A DNA stretch of 64,000 bases, from contig OW203725.1 in the NCBI GenBank assembly GCA_934045075.1, positions 434,001 to 498,000 of the forward strand, given 5' to 3'. Source of the stretch: Yponomeuta sedellus (Eukaryota; Arthropoda; Insecta; Lepidoptera; Yponomeutidae). Below are positions 50,245 to 60,324 of the stretch, piece by piece; the stretch's first letter is position 1, and every line of letters begins with the position of its first letter. Position numbers and translations under genes: made by a program. The notes under the pieces are model-generated. The model was not told the DNA's origin, ran no database searches, and was given only the letters and a program-made list of their open reading frames with translations.

Positions 50245-50625
50245 TTTTTTAACTAAAACTTTCGTAAGCATTGTAGACTTAGTGCAGTGATAGTGAATAT
50301 CGAAATCGACACTGCAAGAACGAAGATGTCGTGAGCTGTGTCTGTGCCATCATGCCTAGTGACATTGACGACGTGAAAGCAGTAGGCGCTGCGGCGCAAG
50401 CCAGCGGGAATCCCCCGCAGCCAGTGTCGGCACCCGCCCCACCTATCTCGGCGCGGCGCGGGCGCGCCGCGCGCTTGCCTGTAGTGTGTGACGAGCAACC
50501 GACGACGCGAGCTCCGTCTCTGCTCACCATGATTAAGCTCTGCGAATCGGAGCGAAACCTGGTCGGACTTTTCCGATATAACAACACCCGTAAGTAAATC
50601 CGGACTAAAAGTCTACGAGCTGTAG
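50245..50625 (+). mobile_element. Element F, long copy with GC-rich reading frame
   Basis: The left end AACTAAAACTTTCGTAAGCA, TTGTAGACTT is the complement of the right end seen at 24815-24851, so F has TIR-like termini. Within it a frame from 50349 (MPSDIDDVKAVGAAAQASGN, proline/alanine-rich, SARRGRAARLPVVCDEQP, then MIKLCESERNLVGLFRYNNT) runs into a GTAAGT splice-donor-like site at 50589 and stops two codons later. It may be a captured first exon or the start of a transposase gene. Function unknown. Shorter F copies lie at 15595, 24577, 35994 and 61386. Confidence 0.5.
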
Positions 50626-51615
50626 ACGAAGGACTTATTTCAGTAAAATAGCGGTGAAAACGTGATTGTGACATCAAATACATTGTCCAGCGTAATTAGA
50701 AGCCGCCCGGGGCGAGGACGCGAGGGTCTCGGACTTTCGCGGCTCGCGACTCATAGCTAATACAAACGTTTGCCGGACACTAACTAAGTAAAACGAGATG
50801 TACAATTCAGCAAACTTTATGACGCTTCTCAAGCCAAAATGGACTTTAACTCATCGCAAAAAGGTCCAACGGCCTAAATGGCTAATGGCACCACTATAGG
50901 GCTGCAGCCTGCATAATATTAAGCGGACAAATGTCTGAGCGCTTAATTCCCCACTAAATAGAGCGAGCGGAGTCCTAAAGTGTCGTCGTGTGTTCTGGAA
51001 CAGAGTCAACCGCTCCCGGAATGAAATTAAATGCGCCAAGTTATTTTAACGGTGCCCACTACGGCGCTACCACGGCTGCATAACTGCGGACGCTGTTTGC
51101 TTATACATTTCGCAGTGGGAAACTAAAAGTAGCACTCGAAGAGTTCCGAAGAGCGCGCGGAGCTTCCAAATTCTGCTGAGCACCGTCCGAGGCCACTTAC
51201 AGTGTTAGCGGGAAAGGAACGAGGCGGATCGAGCCAAGCGCAAATTGTGCAGAGAGTTGTGTAGTAGTTGCCGCTGCAGGCTCAGGTGCGCATCACGCGC
51301 GTTAATAAACAAGTAGCCTCCCCCGCTCCGCTCAGCCCCGGGTGTCATCGCCTAAAACATAATATCTGCTTTGTAGTCGGAGACACGTTAAGGAAGGCAT
51401 GTTATGTCGCTGTTAATTTGAGAACAGTTATAGCTCGCTACATTGTTGACGTTGTCTGCTGCTGTACCGATGATATTTTCAGGTTATTAGTACAACAGTA
51501 AGAATTCGAATGACTTTGGATTCCGGGTAATAGTGGAAATTCTTAATAATATTATAAGCAGCTGACTCCGCAAATTATATTCTATGTGATTGAAATTGAG
51601 AAGCCCATGAATTTC
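50626..51615. other. Long unassigned stretch, GC-balanced
   Basis: No window repeat. GC-rich at 50700-50760 and 51080-51350. Frames up to 77 codons without motifs. It could be host intergenic or intronic DNA with regulatory content; nothing firmer. Confidence 0.3.
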
Positions 51616-51721
51616 AAAAATTTCACCCATGCCGGGATTCGAACGGATACACGGATAGCCAGAGGTTGCGGGTTCGAATCCCGGCATGGGTGAAATTTTT
51701 TGCCTCTAAATGGGTTTTTTA
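51616..51721. mobile_element. tSINE-1 short palindrome
   Basis: 29-bp arms at 51616-51644 and 51672-51700 (AAAAATTTCACCCATGCCGG and on) around 27 nt holding the rest of the anticodon/T region, followed by GCCTCTAAATGGGTTTTTTAA. No TSD found, so it is less secure as a single insertion. Confidence 0.7.
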
Positions 51722-52187
51722 AGCTTAAGTACTAGTGACACGATTACAATTAATTTAATGTAGGTTTGAGAAAGATTGCCACTAAATATATAGACAAAGA
51801 TCTGAAATAAGACAGGATTGACATCCCGGTAATGCGTTCCTATAGCATTATATTTTACTGTTACCGTAACCTTTTTACAAGCCAAATACATGTATTGCCG
51901 TTGCATATATGCATTGCCACGGTAAGAAGAATCGTTCAAACTGAAGTTGGACGGGATAGCTAGTTTACAATGGAAACATTCCACTTTGTAACAATTATGT
52001 GATCACTGAAACGCAACCGGTTAGGCATTTGAGTATGTCTAGAAAACGATTGACAAGACCTGAGTCGGGTCGGGCACTTGTCAGTCGCCCAGCTCGTAGT
52101 ACATTTTCATTTTACCGATACGCATTACTTTTGCATACCTACTCGATTATCATTTTTCAACTTTGATATCAAATGCCTTCGACTTGG
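51722..52187. other. AT-rich spacer
   Basis: Nothing recognised. Confidence 0.3.
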
Positions 52188-52199
52188 TTTAGTAGAGTA

Positions 52200-52589
52200 T
52201 TTTAAAAACCTATTTAGTGAATAAACATTCGTCCATGCCGGGACTCGAACCCGCGACCTCTGGCTAACCGTACTAGCGCTCTCCCAACTGAACTAATGGG
52301 CAAGTGCCGGCATCAGCGAAATTTCGAACCTCTTTACAATATTCTCTATATTATTTACAGGCAGCGACATCTGGCTGAATTGCATCACTTGCAGCCCCAA
52401 GTACCTACTTTGCAGTTAGGTTTTACATCGTGATATCGCTGTACCAGTACACAAAAAGTACATGATTATATACTTTTTGTTGCACTAACCCGTACTTAGG
52501 TTCGAGTCCCGGAATGGGCAAATTTTTAGCCTCTAAATAGGTTTTTAAAATTGTCCTCAGCACGGGTTAGTGCATCAAAAAGAATATAA
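52200..52589. mobile_element. tSINE-1, long 5'-inverted copy including a unit junction
   Basis: 52200-52498 is minus-strand core, 5' part and preceding tail (TACTTTTTGTTGCACTAACC). 52499-52589 is plus-strand GGTTCGAGTCCCGG through GCCTCTAAATAGGTTTTTAA to TGCATCAAAAAGAATATAAT. TSD TTTAGTAGAGTA at 52188-52199 and 52590-52601. Because the inverted part spans the junction between two units, the template was longer than one unit. Confidence 0.9.
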
Positions 52590-52601
52590 TTTAGTAGAGT
52601 A

Positions 52602-53107
52602 ATTAAAGTATTCGAACACTTAACAAAGTGTTGTCTATCTAAGACTTCGATCAGACTAATTGATATACCTGAAATTTCGATAGGTAGTACAAAATTTTCG
52701 AATTGTCGAACTATACCATCCATACACCTCCTTTTATGGATATCAACATCGCGATGCCCTAACAAATAACGTCGCATACCAAATAGTTTTCGAAAAACAC
52801 GAAACATAATTCGTAATAAAACTAACATACCCGAAACTTACAGGGGGTAAGATAAATTTGATAAGCAAGTGTAATGAATCACAATGTCTGCGGGGCTCGG
52901 CTCGTTTGTCGCGGCTCCATTCGGCTCGCGACAACGTGTCCCAGCTAAACTCAGAAGGTTACCGGGACTGCTCAATGCAGAAATTTCGGTAGCTATGCCT
53001 TAGACAAAAATGTGACAAAATTTCTGTTACTTTCATTTTTGTGTACTGTAACGATACTTCTTTATAGGAGATGGCTGGCGTAGCCGTCTAAGCAGAGTGT
53101 ACGATAT
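52602..53107. other. Unassigned spacer
   Basis: A minus frame (52526-52828) partly overlaps the SINE; no motif. GC-rich GGCTCGTTTGTCGCGGC around 52898. Confidence 0.3.
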
Positions 53108-53541
53108 TTAAAAACCTATTTAGAGGCTAAAAATTTCACCCATGCCGGGATTCGAACCCGCAACCTCAGGCTATCCGTGCCAGCGCTCTACCAATTGAGC
53201 CAATGGGCGACTCACGGCATCAATGAAATTTCGAACCTCTTTACACTATTCTCTGTATTACGTACAGGCAGCGACATCTGACTTAAGCAAATTGTATTAC
53301 TTACAGCCCCGACTACCTACTTTGCAGTTAGGTTTTAACATCGGAACGATATCACTGTACCACATGATTATACTATTTTTATTTTTAATGCACTAACCCG
53401 TGCTAAGGAACAAATTTAAAAACCTATTTAGAGGTTAAAAATTAGCACGGGTTAGTGCATTAAAAATAAAAATAGTATAATCATGTGGTACAGTGATATC
53501 GTTCTGATGTTAAAACCTAACTGCAAAGTAGGTAGTCGGGG
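53108..53541. mobile_element. tSINE-1 dimer with 99-bp foldback arms
   Basis: A minus-strand unit (53110-53417) runs into a second GCCTCTAAATAGG motif (53418 on; period 308). An inverted segment follows: 53307-53405 and 53443-53541 are near-perfect complements (99 bp, about one mismatch) around 37 nt. The junction at 53541 abuts a tSINE-2 tail. No TSD found because the right side is occupied by that SINE. Confidence 0.8.
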
Positions 53542-53632
53542 GAGTGGTCCCTTCACCCATCTAGTGTGAGTGAAGATGCCACTGGACGCTGTATAAATCA
53601 TTTCTTTAAGTAGATGTAAAAAGGCCAATCAA
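53542..53632 (+). repeat. tSINE-2 3' fragment
   Basis: AGTGGTCCCTTCACCCATCT to TGTAAAAAGGCCAATC. Directly fused to the tSINE-1 foldback, which suggests recombination or insertion at that point. Confidence 0.7.
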
Positions 53633-53937
53633 ATCAATTTATTTCAACGTAAAGAATTTACATTATGTTTGCTGAATGTCGTTAACCTCGGGCCGTTTTG
53701 TAGCTACATTGACACTTGACTTCCTGGGTCAATTCACTTTACACGCATAACTCGGCGTGAAAATTTAATGCATTATTTCATCTGTAATTTAATTACTTTT
53801 ATTGATGTTAGACAATCAATTTGGCTTATATAGTTTTAATACAATCTACAAATTTTTAAGAGTCTGAGAAACAATTTATATAGTTATAAACGGGTCTAAT
53901 CGGCGATTTTATATAGGTAAAACATTGTCTTACAAAA
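53633..53937. other. AT-rich spacer
   Basis: Nothing recognised. Confidence 0.3.
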
Positions 53938-54032
53938 CAATGTGGTCCTTTCACTCATCTAGTGTGAGTAAAGGTGCTACTGAATGATATATAAATCTTC
54001 TCATAGCCTAGATACAAAGGTCGTTTTTTACA
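53938..54032 (+). repeat. tSINE-2 3' fragment, diverged
   Basis: AATGTGGTCCTTTCACTCAT, CTAGTGTGAGTAAAGGTGCT and GATACAAAGGTCG: an old copy. Confidence 0.55.
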
Positions 54033-54128
54033 AATTTTGTACACTAAATATTTCTAGGTCCTGGTAAAATCATAACAACTATGATACAAATAAGGCCTTT
54101 ACGCACGGTATAGCTTTATCCTAGTGTA

Positions 54129-54528
54129 GCGGTGGTAGCTCAGTGGGTAGAACCAAAGACTGGCAAGCGAGAGCCCCAGGTTCGATCCCGAGTGCGGGCA
54201 TGTACCAATGACTTTGTTTAATTTCAAAGTTACGTACATTTGCGAATTTGCAGTCGCAATACCACACGCTAACGGTGAAGGAAAACATCGTGAGGAAACC
54301 CGCGGATTGGTTGGCTCCGCACGTATTGACTAGTCTTTCCTGTGGGCTAGGCCGACTAAGCTGTCAGGATGGTATAGGTGCTGGGCAAGCCTACACCATC
54401 TATAAAACCATGACCCAGGCACTACAGCGTCGGAGTGGTCCCTTCACCCATCTAGTGTGAGTGAAGATACCACTGGACGCTGTATAAATCATCTCATTAA
54501 GTAGATGCAAAAAGGCCAATATTATTAT
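54129..54528 (+). mobile_element. tSINE-2, full-length copy
   Basis: Head GCGGTGGTAGCTCAGTGGGT with B-box GGTTCGATCCC, body and 3' end as in the 14.2-kb copy, ending GGCCAATATTATTA. Flanking TAGTGT at 54122-54127 and 54529-54534 is a short TSD candidate. Confidence 0.9.
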
Positions 54529-54534
54529 TAGTGT

Positions 54535-54713
54535 GAAAAATATAGTAACATTGTCCCATTTGTGATATCTACTTTATGATTTTACTCGTATAATATTATC
54601 CTAAAATGTTAAATTTACATTTAACTTACGTTAAAATAAATATTGTTTTGTATTGGCAAGCATGATTGCATTTAACCACATTTTTTCTTTCTTTGTCATT
54701 GTCTCTTCTAAGT
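54535..54713. other. AT-rich spacer
   Basis: Nothing recognised. Confidence 0.3.
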
Positions 54714-54720
54714 TAGTGAG

Positions 54721-55064
54721 CACTTTTAAAAACCTATTTAGAGGCTAAAAAATCCACCCATGCCGGGATTCGAACCCGCGACCTCTGGATATCCGTGCCA
54801 GCGTTCTTCCAACTAAGCTAATGGGCGACTCACCGGCATCAGCGAAATTTCGAACCTCTTTACAATACTCTATGTATTACGTACAGGCAGCGACATCTGG
54901 CTGAAATAATTTGCATCACTTGCAGGCCCGTGTACCTATTTTGCAGTTAGGTTTTACATCGGTATGATATCGCTGTAGCACGTGATTATATTCTTTTTTT
55001 TAATGCAGTAAGCCGTGCTAAGGACAATTTTAAAAACCTATTTAGAGGCTAAAAATTGCAGTTG
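54721..55064 (-). mobile_element. tSINE-1 full unit with direct terminal repeats
   Basis: Minus strand: begins TGCAATTTTTAGCCTCTAAA, continues through GTCCTTAGCACGG, the 5' part and the tRNA-like core (B-box GGTTCGAATCCC), and ends with a second GCCTCTAAATAGGTTTTTA. The motif occurs at both ends, 304 bp apart. TSD TAGTGAG at 54714-54720 and 55065-55071. It shares its 5' start with the copy at 55722. Confidence 0.85.
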
Positions 55065-55071
55065 TAGTGAG

Positions 55072-55384
55072 TAAAGATACTCACTATAGTATTCCACAGT
55101 AAGTGGACCCTCTTCGTCACATAACCCGGGATGAAGCCGGTAAATCAGAGCAGTGGCTCAGCGCCACGCACGCGTCCTCATCGCGCGTTATGGCCACAAA
55201 AACACGCATCGATTCGCAGTTTACGAGCGCATTACCAAGGGGTGTTTGTATTAAGGCATAAGCAGCCTTCATACATTACTCTGGAGGCGGTTTGGGTAGA
55301 GGCTTTTGGAGAGAGAACCTGGAGTTATAAAATTGGGTAAATAGTAAGATTAATACACCTTGTAGATGGTTCTACATTAAGACG
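55072..55384. other. Unassigned spacer
   Basis: A 69-codon frame at 55131-55340 without motif; no repeat recognised. Confidence 0.3.
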
Positions 55385-55690
55385 CCTGAAGGAAGGCAAA
55401 CTTGCAGGAATTGCGGTTCAGAAAATTTGTAAAGTACAAAATTATTTAGATGACAAAGATGTCTTAAATTAAAGCAAGTACAATGCAGGAGTTCTAGGTT
55501 GTAGAGTAATTATGTAAACGGTGTTAATTAAAGACTTTGAAAAGACGACGTTTTGAGTTGTTTTGTACATTTTTTCGGCAAAATGATCTAGATTTTGAAA
55601 AAGATAAATAGTTTAACTTTTGAATGAATATGAATGAATCGCAAAGTCGTAGTTACGACACTACTTTGAATGAAACTGAAATAGAGTTTT
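55385..55690 (+). mobile_element. LINE-J 3' end, diverged
   Basis: Polymerase-tail-like GGTTCAGAAAATTTGTAAAG then AATTATTTAGATGACAAAG, followed by GTAATTATGTAAACGG, TTAATTAAAGACTTTGAAAA and an eroded ACTACTTTGAATGAAAC end. Confidence 0.5.
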
Positions 55691-55721
55691 TTTAATTAAA
55701 TTACTTAAATTGTAGTTATTT

Positions 55722-56075
55722 TAAAAACATATGTAGAGGCTAAAAAATCCACCCATGCCGGGACTCGAACCCGTGACCGCTGGCTAACCGTGCCAGCGCT
55801 CTCCCAACTGATCTAATGGGTGACTCACCAGCATTGGTGAAATTTCGAACCTCTTTACAATACTCTATGTATTACGTACAGGCAGCGACATCTGGTTGAA
55901 ATAATTTGCATCACTTGCAGGCCCGTGTACCTATTTTGCAGGTAGGTTTTACATCGGTATGATATCGCTGTAGCACGTGATTATATTCTTTTTTTTTACT
56001 GCACTAAGCCGTGCTAAGGACAATTTTAAAAACCCATTTAGAGGCTAAAAATTGCAAAAAATGCAAAAAAAAAAC
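55722..56075 (-). mobile_element. tSINE-1 full unit with direct terminal repeats and 12-bp TSD
   Basis: Same organisation as the 54721 copy (AAAAACATATGTAGAGGC at one end, AAAAACCCATTTAGAGGC at the other), preceded at its 5' side by TTTTTTTGCATTTTTTGCAA. TSD TTGTAGTTATTT at 55710-55721 and 56076-56087. Head substitutions (GGGACTCGAACCCG) place it in a sub-lineage with 31.0, 52.2 and 63.1 kb. Confidence 0.9.
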
Positions 56076-56087
56076 TTGTAGTTATTT

Positions 56088-57180
56088 CATACAACATTTT
56101 TATTTACCGCTGGGTTGTATGCGCGTACATACTTTTCCGTTGCAAAATTTAGTTTGTTCGTATGGTTCCTAGTCGGTCGACAGTCGCGGTGACACGCGCA
56201 CGCGCTCGTATGTCGCGGGACCGCGGCCGATAATTCACATCCAATGTATAATGTTGCTTATTTGTCGCTCGCTAAGTGACAGTTCGTCGCCGCACGCAGT
56301 TGCCGCCCAGCCTGCGGTCTGCGGCCGCGCCATCAAACAGACCTTCCATAGACCAGGCTTATGAAGCACTCGAAACTTCGCTAATGACTAATTCAAAAAA
56401 CGCTCTTTGCCAAAGTGACGATAATTAGTATACCTGAACTGGCTCGCGGCTTTGTATAGGTATAATTAGGTTTTTTATCGAGCCGCGGGCGAAATTAATG
56501 AAAGTTCGCAACAGAAATCGCCGCTTTAATTAACTTTGGGAAGTATCTTCGCAAACATTTTCTTGTGACTGAAAATGTCAATCTATTTTCCGTATACAGC
56601 GGGTGAATTATTTTAAGTGACAAATAAGACCCTCGGAAAAGATAAGGGAGGGAGGCGGTACTATGTGAAGGGCAGCGTACATTCAACCTACGTTGAACCT
56701 CATCAAAGCACTACACGTGTCTGCTATTCGGTGTCTGCTGTGTCTTTTCAGGAATTTAATGGCGTTTTATTTTGTTGAAACAAAGGCAGTTAGGAGTGGG
56801 CCGATAAACGCGGCCTAACGGCACTGGAGGCTAACAAGCACATTAGAGAGGCTTTGTCTGCGGGCGCGATGCCGTATCGCCGCGCTCCAGCCGCGCGCGG
56901 ACTGCGGTGGAGCCTGGGAGATCATTATGTACCTCCGTACGGTATGACGTCATCGAATCACGTTAACTTATTATACTTTATAGCACACAGACATTTCACA
57001 GGACATTAAATCAGAAATAACGTAAGATTTGATCCAAAATCTGTAAGATTTTTATCCAAGTAAACCTTGGAGAGTCGGAACAACGATAAAAAATGGTGCA
57101 GTGTGGATATTGTTTTTAGATAGAAATGGAGTCTGGTTTGACAATCACCTCTACCATTTTGACAACTTGACATCCAATTC
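56088..57180. promoter_or_regulatory. Long unique GC-balanced block, candidate regulatory region
   Basis: About 1.1 kb free of window repeats, GC-rich at 56160-56340 and 56800-56950. It holds a palindromic CRE-type TGACGTCA (56946-56953) and AATTAATTAAC-like AT-hook or homeodomain-like sites (56490-56535). No frame with a known motif. A regulatory role is inferred from the absence of repeats and from motifs. Confidence 0.25.
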
Positions 57181-57310
57181 GTGCGGAACCTACCTAGCCG
57201 CGTGCTTCCTCGTGAACTTTTCCTTTATGGTTAGCGAGTGGTATTACACAGATGTACGTAACTTTAAAAATAAACAAAGTCATATACACACATGCCCTCA
57301 CTTCACAGTG
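57181..57310 (-). repeat. tSINE-2 type body, diverged
   Basis: Minus strand ATGACTTTGTTTATTTTTAA, AGTTACGTACATCTGTG and CGAGGAAGCACGCGGCTAGG match tSINE-2 with many changes. Confidence 0.55.
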
Positions 57311-57364
57311 GCATAAAATACCATTTTTATCTTTTAATAGTCTCTCCATTTTTTTTGTAGCCTA

Positions 57365-57545
57365 GAAGCGTCGCACTGCAGGGCCTTCTCTCTGACAGAG
57401 AGTATGGGCTTGATTACGACGCGTGCTCACCGCAGATTAGCAATTTCAAGCGCTGAGGTATTGACACACCTTATACACTCAGGTTTCCTCACGATATTAT
57501 CCTTCACGGTTAGCGAGTGGTGTTGCTACTATAACAAATGTGCAA
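57365..57545 (-). repeat. SINE fragment related to 9228
   Basis: Minus strand CTCAGCGCTTGAAATTGCTA, TGCGGTGAGCACGCG, and on the other side ACCGTGAAGGATAATATCGT then GAGGAAACCTG. This links the 9.2-kb fragment to a SINE with a tSINE-2 like body. Confidence 0.5.
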
Positions 57546-58309
57546 TGAAAGTTCAGTATGTTAGACCTTAACCCCCTTATTCATAATAGTCTGCTAACTT
57601 AAAGCATTGCTAATTCTCATTCTGTCTTCTTCTATTGACCTAAGCCAGAATAAAAAAGAACACTCTTAAGCAGCTGTTTTAAGTTAGCGGAACATTAAGA
57701 ATAACGGGGTTAGTATTTATTAGTCCGACACACGTTATCCGTGAAAGTAGTATGGAATTAGCTTATGCCATTAGGAAAAATATTCAATAGCCGTTAGGGA
57801 GTGAAGTAACCCGAACGTTATATTAAAATATATTTTGTTGCAATTTCTCCATAGGCATCTCGTGGGTATATTCTCCAGGCCCCTCGTATTGTATTAACGG
57901 CTAAGCGTATCCACTCTAATTTTACGCCTTCCTAGTCCTTCCACTGAGTGGCTGTCGGTATAATTTATTCACGACGACCAGATGGGAACGTCTAATCTAA
58001 AAATACTGATATTTCTCTGCAATAACAAATGTGGGGTCGAGAGAACGCGATGCCTTTCATTTCCCATCGCATTAGCAAAGCGATGCCGACTCGGATGTTG
58101 TAGCGCTGTCGTGTCGTCATCCGATCGTATTCGATTACCAGGAACAAAAACTGTTTTATATTACTTCCTTGGCATTATACCTGAGCGACCCTGTTCGTGG
58201 AAGATGGAATGTTAGACACAGAATGTGAACAAAACGTTGCTATCTTCTGTGTATCTTCTATTAATATAAAAATTAATCGCTGAATGTGTTGGCTGCACGT
58301 GTGTGGCTT
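57546..58309. other. Unassigned spacer
   Basis: Around 57575-57715 there are TAACTTAAAGCATTGCTAA and TTTTAAGTTAGCGG (loosely inverted). Otherwise nothing recognised. Confidence 0.3.
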
Positions 58310-58550
58310 CTTCCACTTTGATAACCAGTGTGTCACTGAACTCCTCCTAAACGGCTGCACAGATTTGAATGTTTTCTTTTGTAAGCGTTTGGGTCACCAA
58401 AAGCCACCCTGGATGGTTTGAATTCAAGAGTCAGCTCGGCAGGTGGCGCTTCATGCAGGACAACTTTTGTTGGGTCCGCTACCTTAATATGACAACGAAG
58501 TTGGGTTTGTTTTAACACTTTTAGAGTTCGAACACGCGAGAACGGCTGCA
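58310..58550 (+). repeat. Interspersed repeat with AACTCCTCCTAAACGGCTGC
   Basis: Two copies of the ACGGCTGCAC(A/C)GATT motif (58352 and 58542) bracket AAGTTGGGTTTGTT. Like 1131 and 27358. I suspect a non-autonomous DNA transposon or Helitron-type repeat; termini not defined. Confidence 0.4.
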
Positions 58551-58570
58551 CCGATTAAACATGGTTTTAA

Positions 58571-58591
58571 AAACCTATTTAGAGGCTAAAA
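58571..58591 (-). mobile_element. tSINE-1 micro-insertion of about 21 bp
   Basis: Only AAACCTATTTAGAGGC plus A-rich edge is present, bracketed by ATGGTTTTAA at 58561-58570 and 58592-58601. It is the last 21 nt before the internal U-run end of tSINE-1, i.e. an extremely 5'-truncated copy. Confidence 0.8.
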
Positions 58592-58723
58592 ATGGTTTTA
58601 ATTTTTTTTGTTTTAGTCGCCGTCCTATAGCAGAATAACTATTGAAGTAAAAAATGTCACGGCAATAAAAATCGGTGTGTCACGAGGACGAAGTCGCAAG
58701 CAAAAGCTAGGGGGAAGATAAAA

Positions 58724-58761
58724 ATCGGACCGTATCGGGAATATTCCCGATTCGGTCCGAT
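58724..58761. repeat. Short palindrome
   Basis: 19-bp arms ATCGGACCGTATCGGGAAT with one mismatch, no spacer. Confidence 0.8.
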
Positions 58762-58855
58762 CCATGCCTCCGACCCATGCCTCCTCGCGTTCTAACTACT
58801 ACGCCGATCGGACATCAAAACGATTGCAAAATTATACCTTCCACGAAAGTTGAAT

Positions 58856-58920
58856 CCTGATTCAGATTGTTTTTTTTATATGTATTGAACATACATATAA
58901 AAAAAACAATCTGAATCAGG
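58856..58920. repeat. Perfect hairpin, 29-bp arms
   Basis: CCTGATTCAGATTG then T8 and ATATGTA, exactly complemented after TTGAACA. Long enough to resemble a small-RNA hairpin, but no other evidence for one. Confidence 0.85.
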
Positions 58921-60100
58921 GTGCGAATTTCGTCAAACGTACATATTGTAAATCCACATAAGGTTGGTTGGGGTTTTGATTTTGGATAATTCAATCCAAA
59001 AGTTTTAATTCCAAAAGTTTTAAAAATGTTTTCTGTATCGCTCATAGCCCCGGCTGCTGAGTGATCTTAAACATAGATAGAGAATACATTATTGTACAGT
59101 CAGAAAAAAGGAATGACAACCACCTTAGTTAGGTTAGGACAACTTAAATCTAAGTAATTTTCGTATTACGTATACGTAAAGTTTTTTTTTTAATATTACG
59201 TAAAACGTAATTATATAAAAATGCCGCGTTAATACTAAGTTACGGCATCACCGAGTATTCGAAACCTTATACTTTAAAACAACATCGTGTTTATTAGTAT
59301 TCAATCACGGATGGAGTCACATAGAAAAATGAAGTACACTAATATGTTATCTAATATTGTTTACCCATATTTCAGTTTCCGTTTCTTCTTTTCCGTCAAT
59401 GGTTATCTGGAAGAAATTACTTTTAGTAATAAGGCCGCCACTTGTACTGTACTGTTATTTTATAAGTCTCTTATGTAATCCTTGGTGTACATGCAATAAA
59501 GAATATTCTATCTATCTATCTACACTTCTCGCGACGGGTATTCTGTAATTTTTCTAGAATCATGTTTTTCTCTGACTGAACGTAATGTAAACGTCTCTTT
59601 ATTTGAATCCGTTGGTATTTGAATACAATGAGCTCTATAAATAAAGACTAATGGCACTTGTAGGGTAGACCATTACAATGAGTACTAAATCGAAGGTCGG
59701 CGGGTCCCATTAGGCGATTGATTAAGTGGATTAGCGTTCCTAGGTGGACGGGTATTTATTTGTTCGAGCGTGGTGTTTAGTTAAGTAGGTGTGTTGTTCA
59801 GCTTTTGTTACTGCTTACTCTTGTTTCGAGGGTAATTGTGTGTTACTTAGGTCTGGAAAAAGCTGGTACAGTCTGTGAGCTTTTAGAATATACTTCGGAC
59901 TCTAGAGCAGGCTTCGGTTTCGCCGAAAGCACACGAGTGTAATAGGTACTACTTCCTGCTCTGTATAAAACTTTTCTTCACTATTTTGAAAAGTTATGCA
60001 ACTATTAGTTCATATTAGTTGCAATATTTCTATTACACGAATATATCCGATTCTATCCGATAGCAGCCGAGGTATATTCTAAAAGATAACAGACGGTACA
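58921..60100. other. Mostly unassigned spacer
   Basis: Contains a 5S-SINE subtype 2 scrap at 59044-59073 (CATAGCCCCGGCTGC, GAGTGATCTTAAAC). A LINE-like tail AATAAAGAATATTCTATCTA, TCTATCTAC lies at 59495-59522. No gene recognised. Confidence 0.4.
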
Positions 60101-60103
60101 ATA

Positions 60104-60307
60104 CGATTAAAATCAGTTAACGATTCGGCTTTTCTTGTTTTGAGCTACAAAGGAGGTTTTGTTGCTCATACCGTTCTTGTATTGTATTTAATAAGACAAC
60201 GAGTAATATAATTAAAGGTCATATCTGTAAATTGATAACTCTATGTGCGAGATGAGGGATTCACGACAATTACCGAGGTTGGCCGAATCGTTAACTGATT
60301 TTAATCG
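60104..60307. repeat. Inverted repeat, perfect 25-bp arms
   Basis: CGATTAAAATCAGTTAACGA plus TTCGG at 60104-60128 is exactly complemented at 60283-60307, with 154 nt between. The right arm ends 18 nt before LINE-T-like sequence begins. Confidence 0.8.
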
Positions 60308-60324
60308 TAAGGTAGCGAGACTTG

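Noticed and set aside
54721..56075. LTR or TRIM element because of direct terminal repeats
   Set aside because: Terminal repeats are about 26-30 bp, there is no TG...CA end, primer-binding site or 4-6 bp TSD; TSDs of 7 and 12 bp fit LINE-type insertion.
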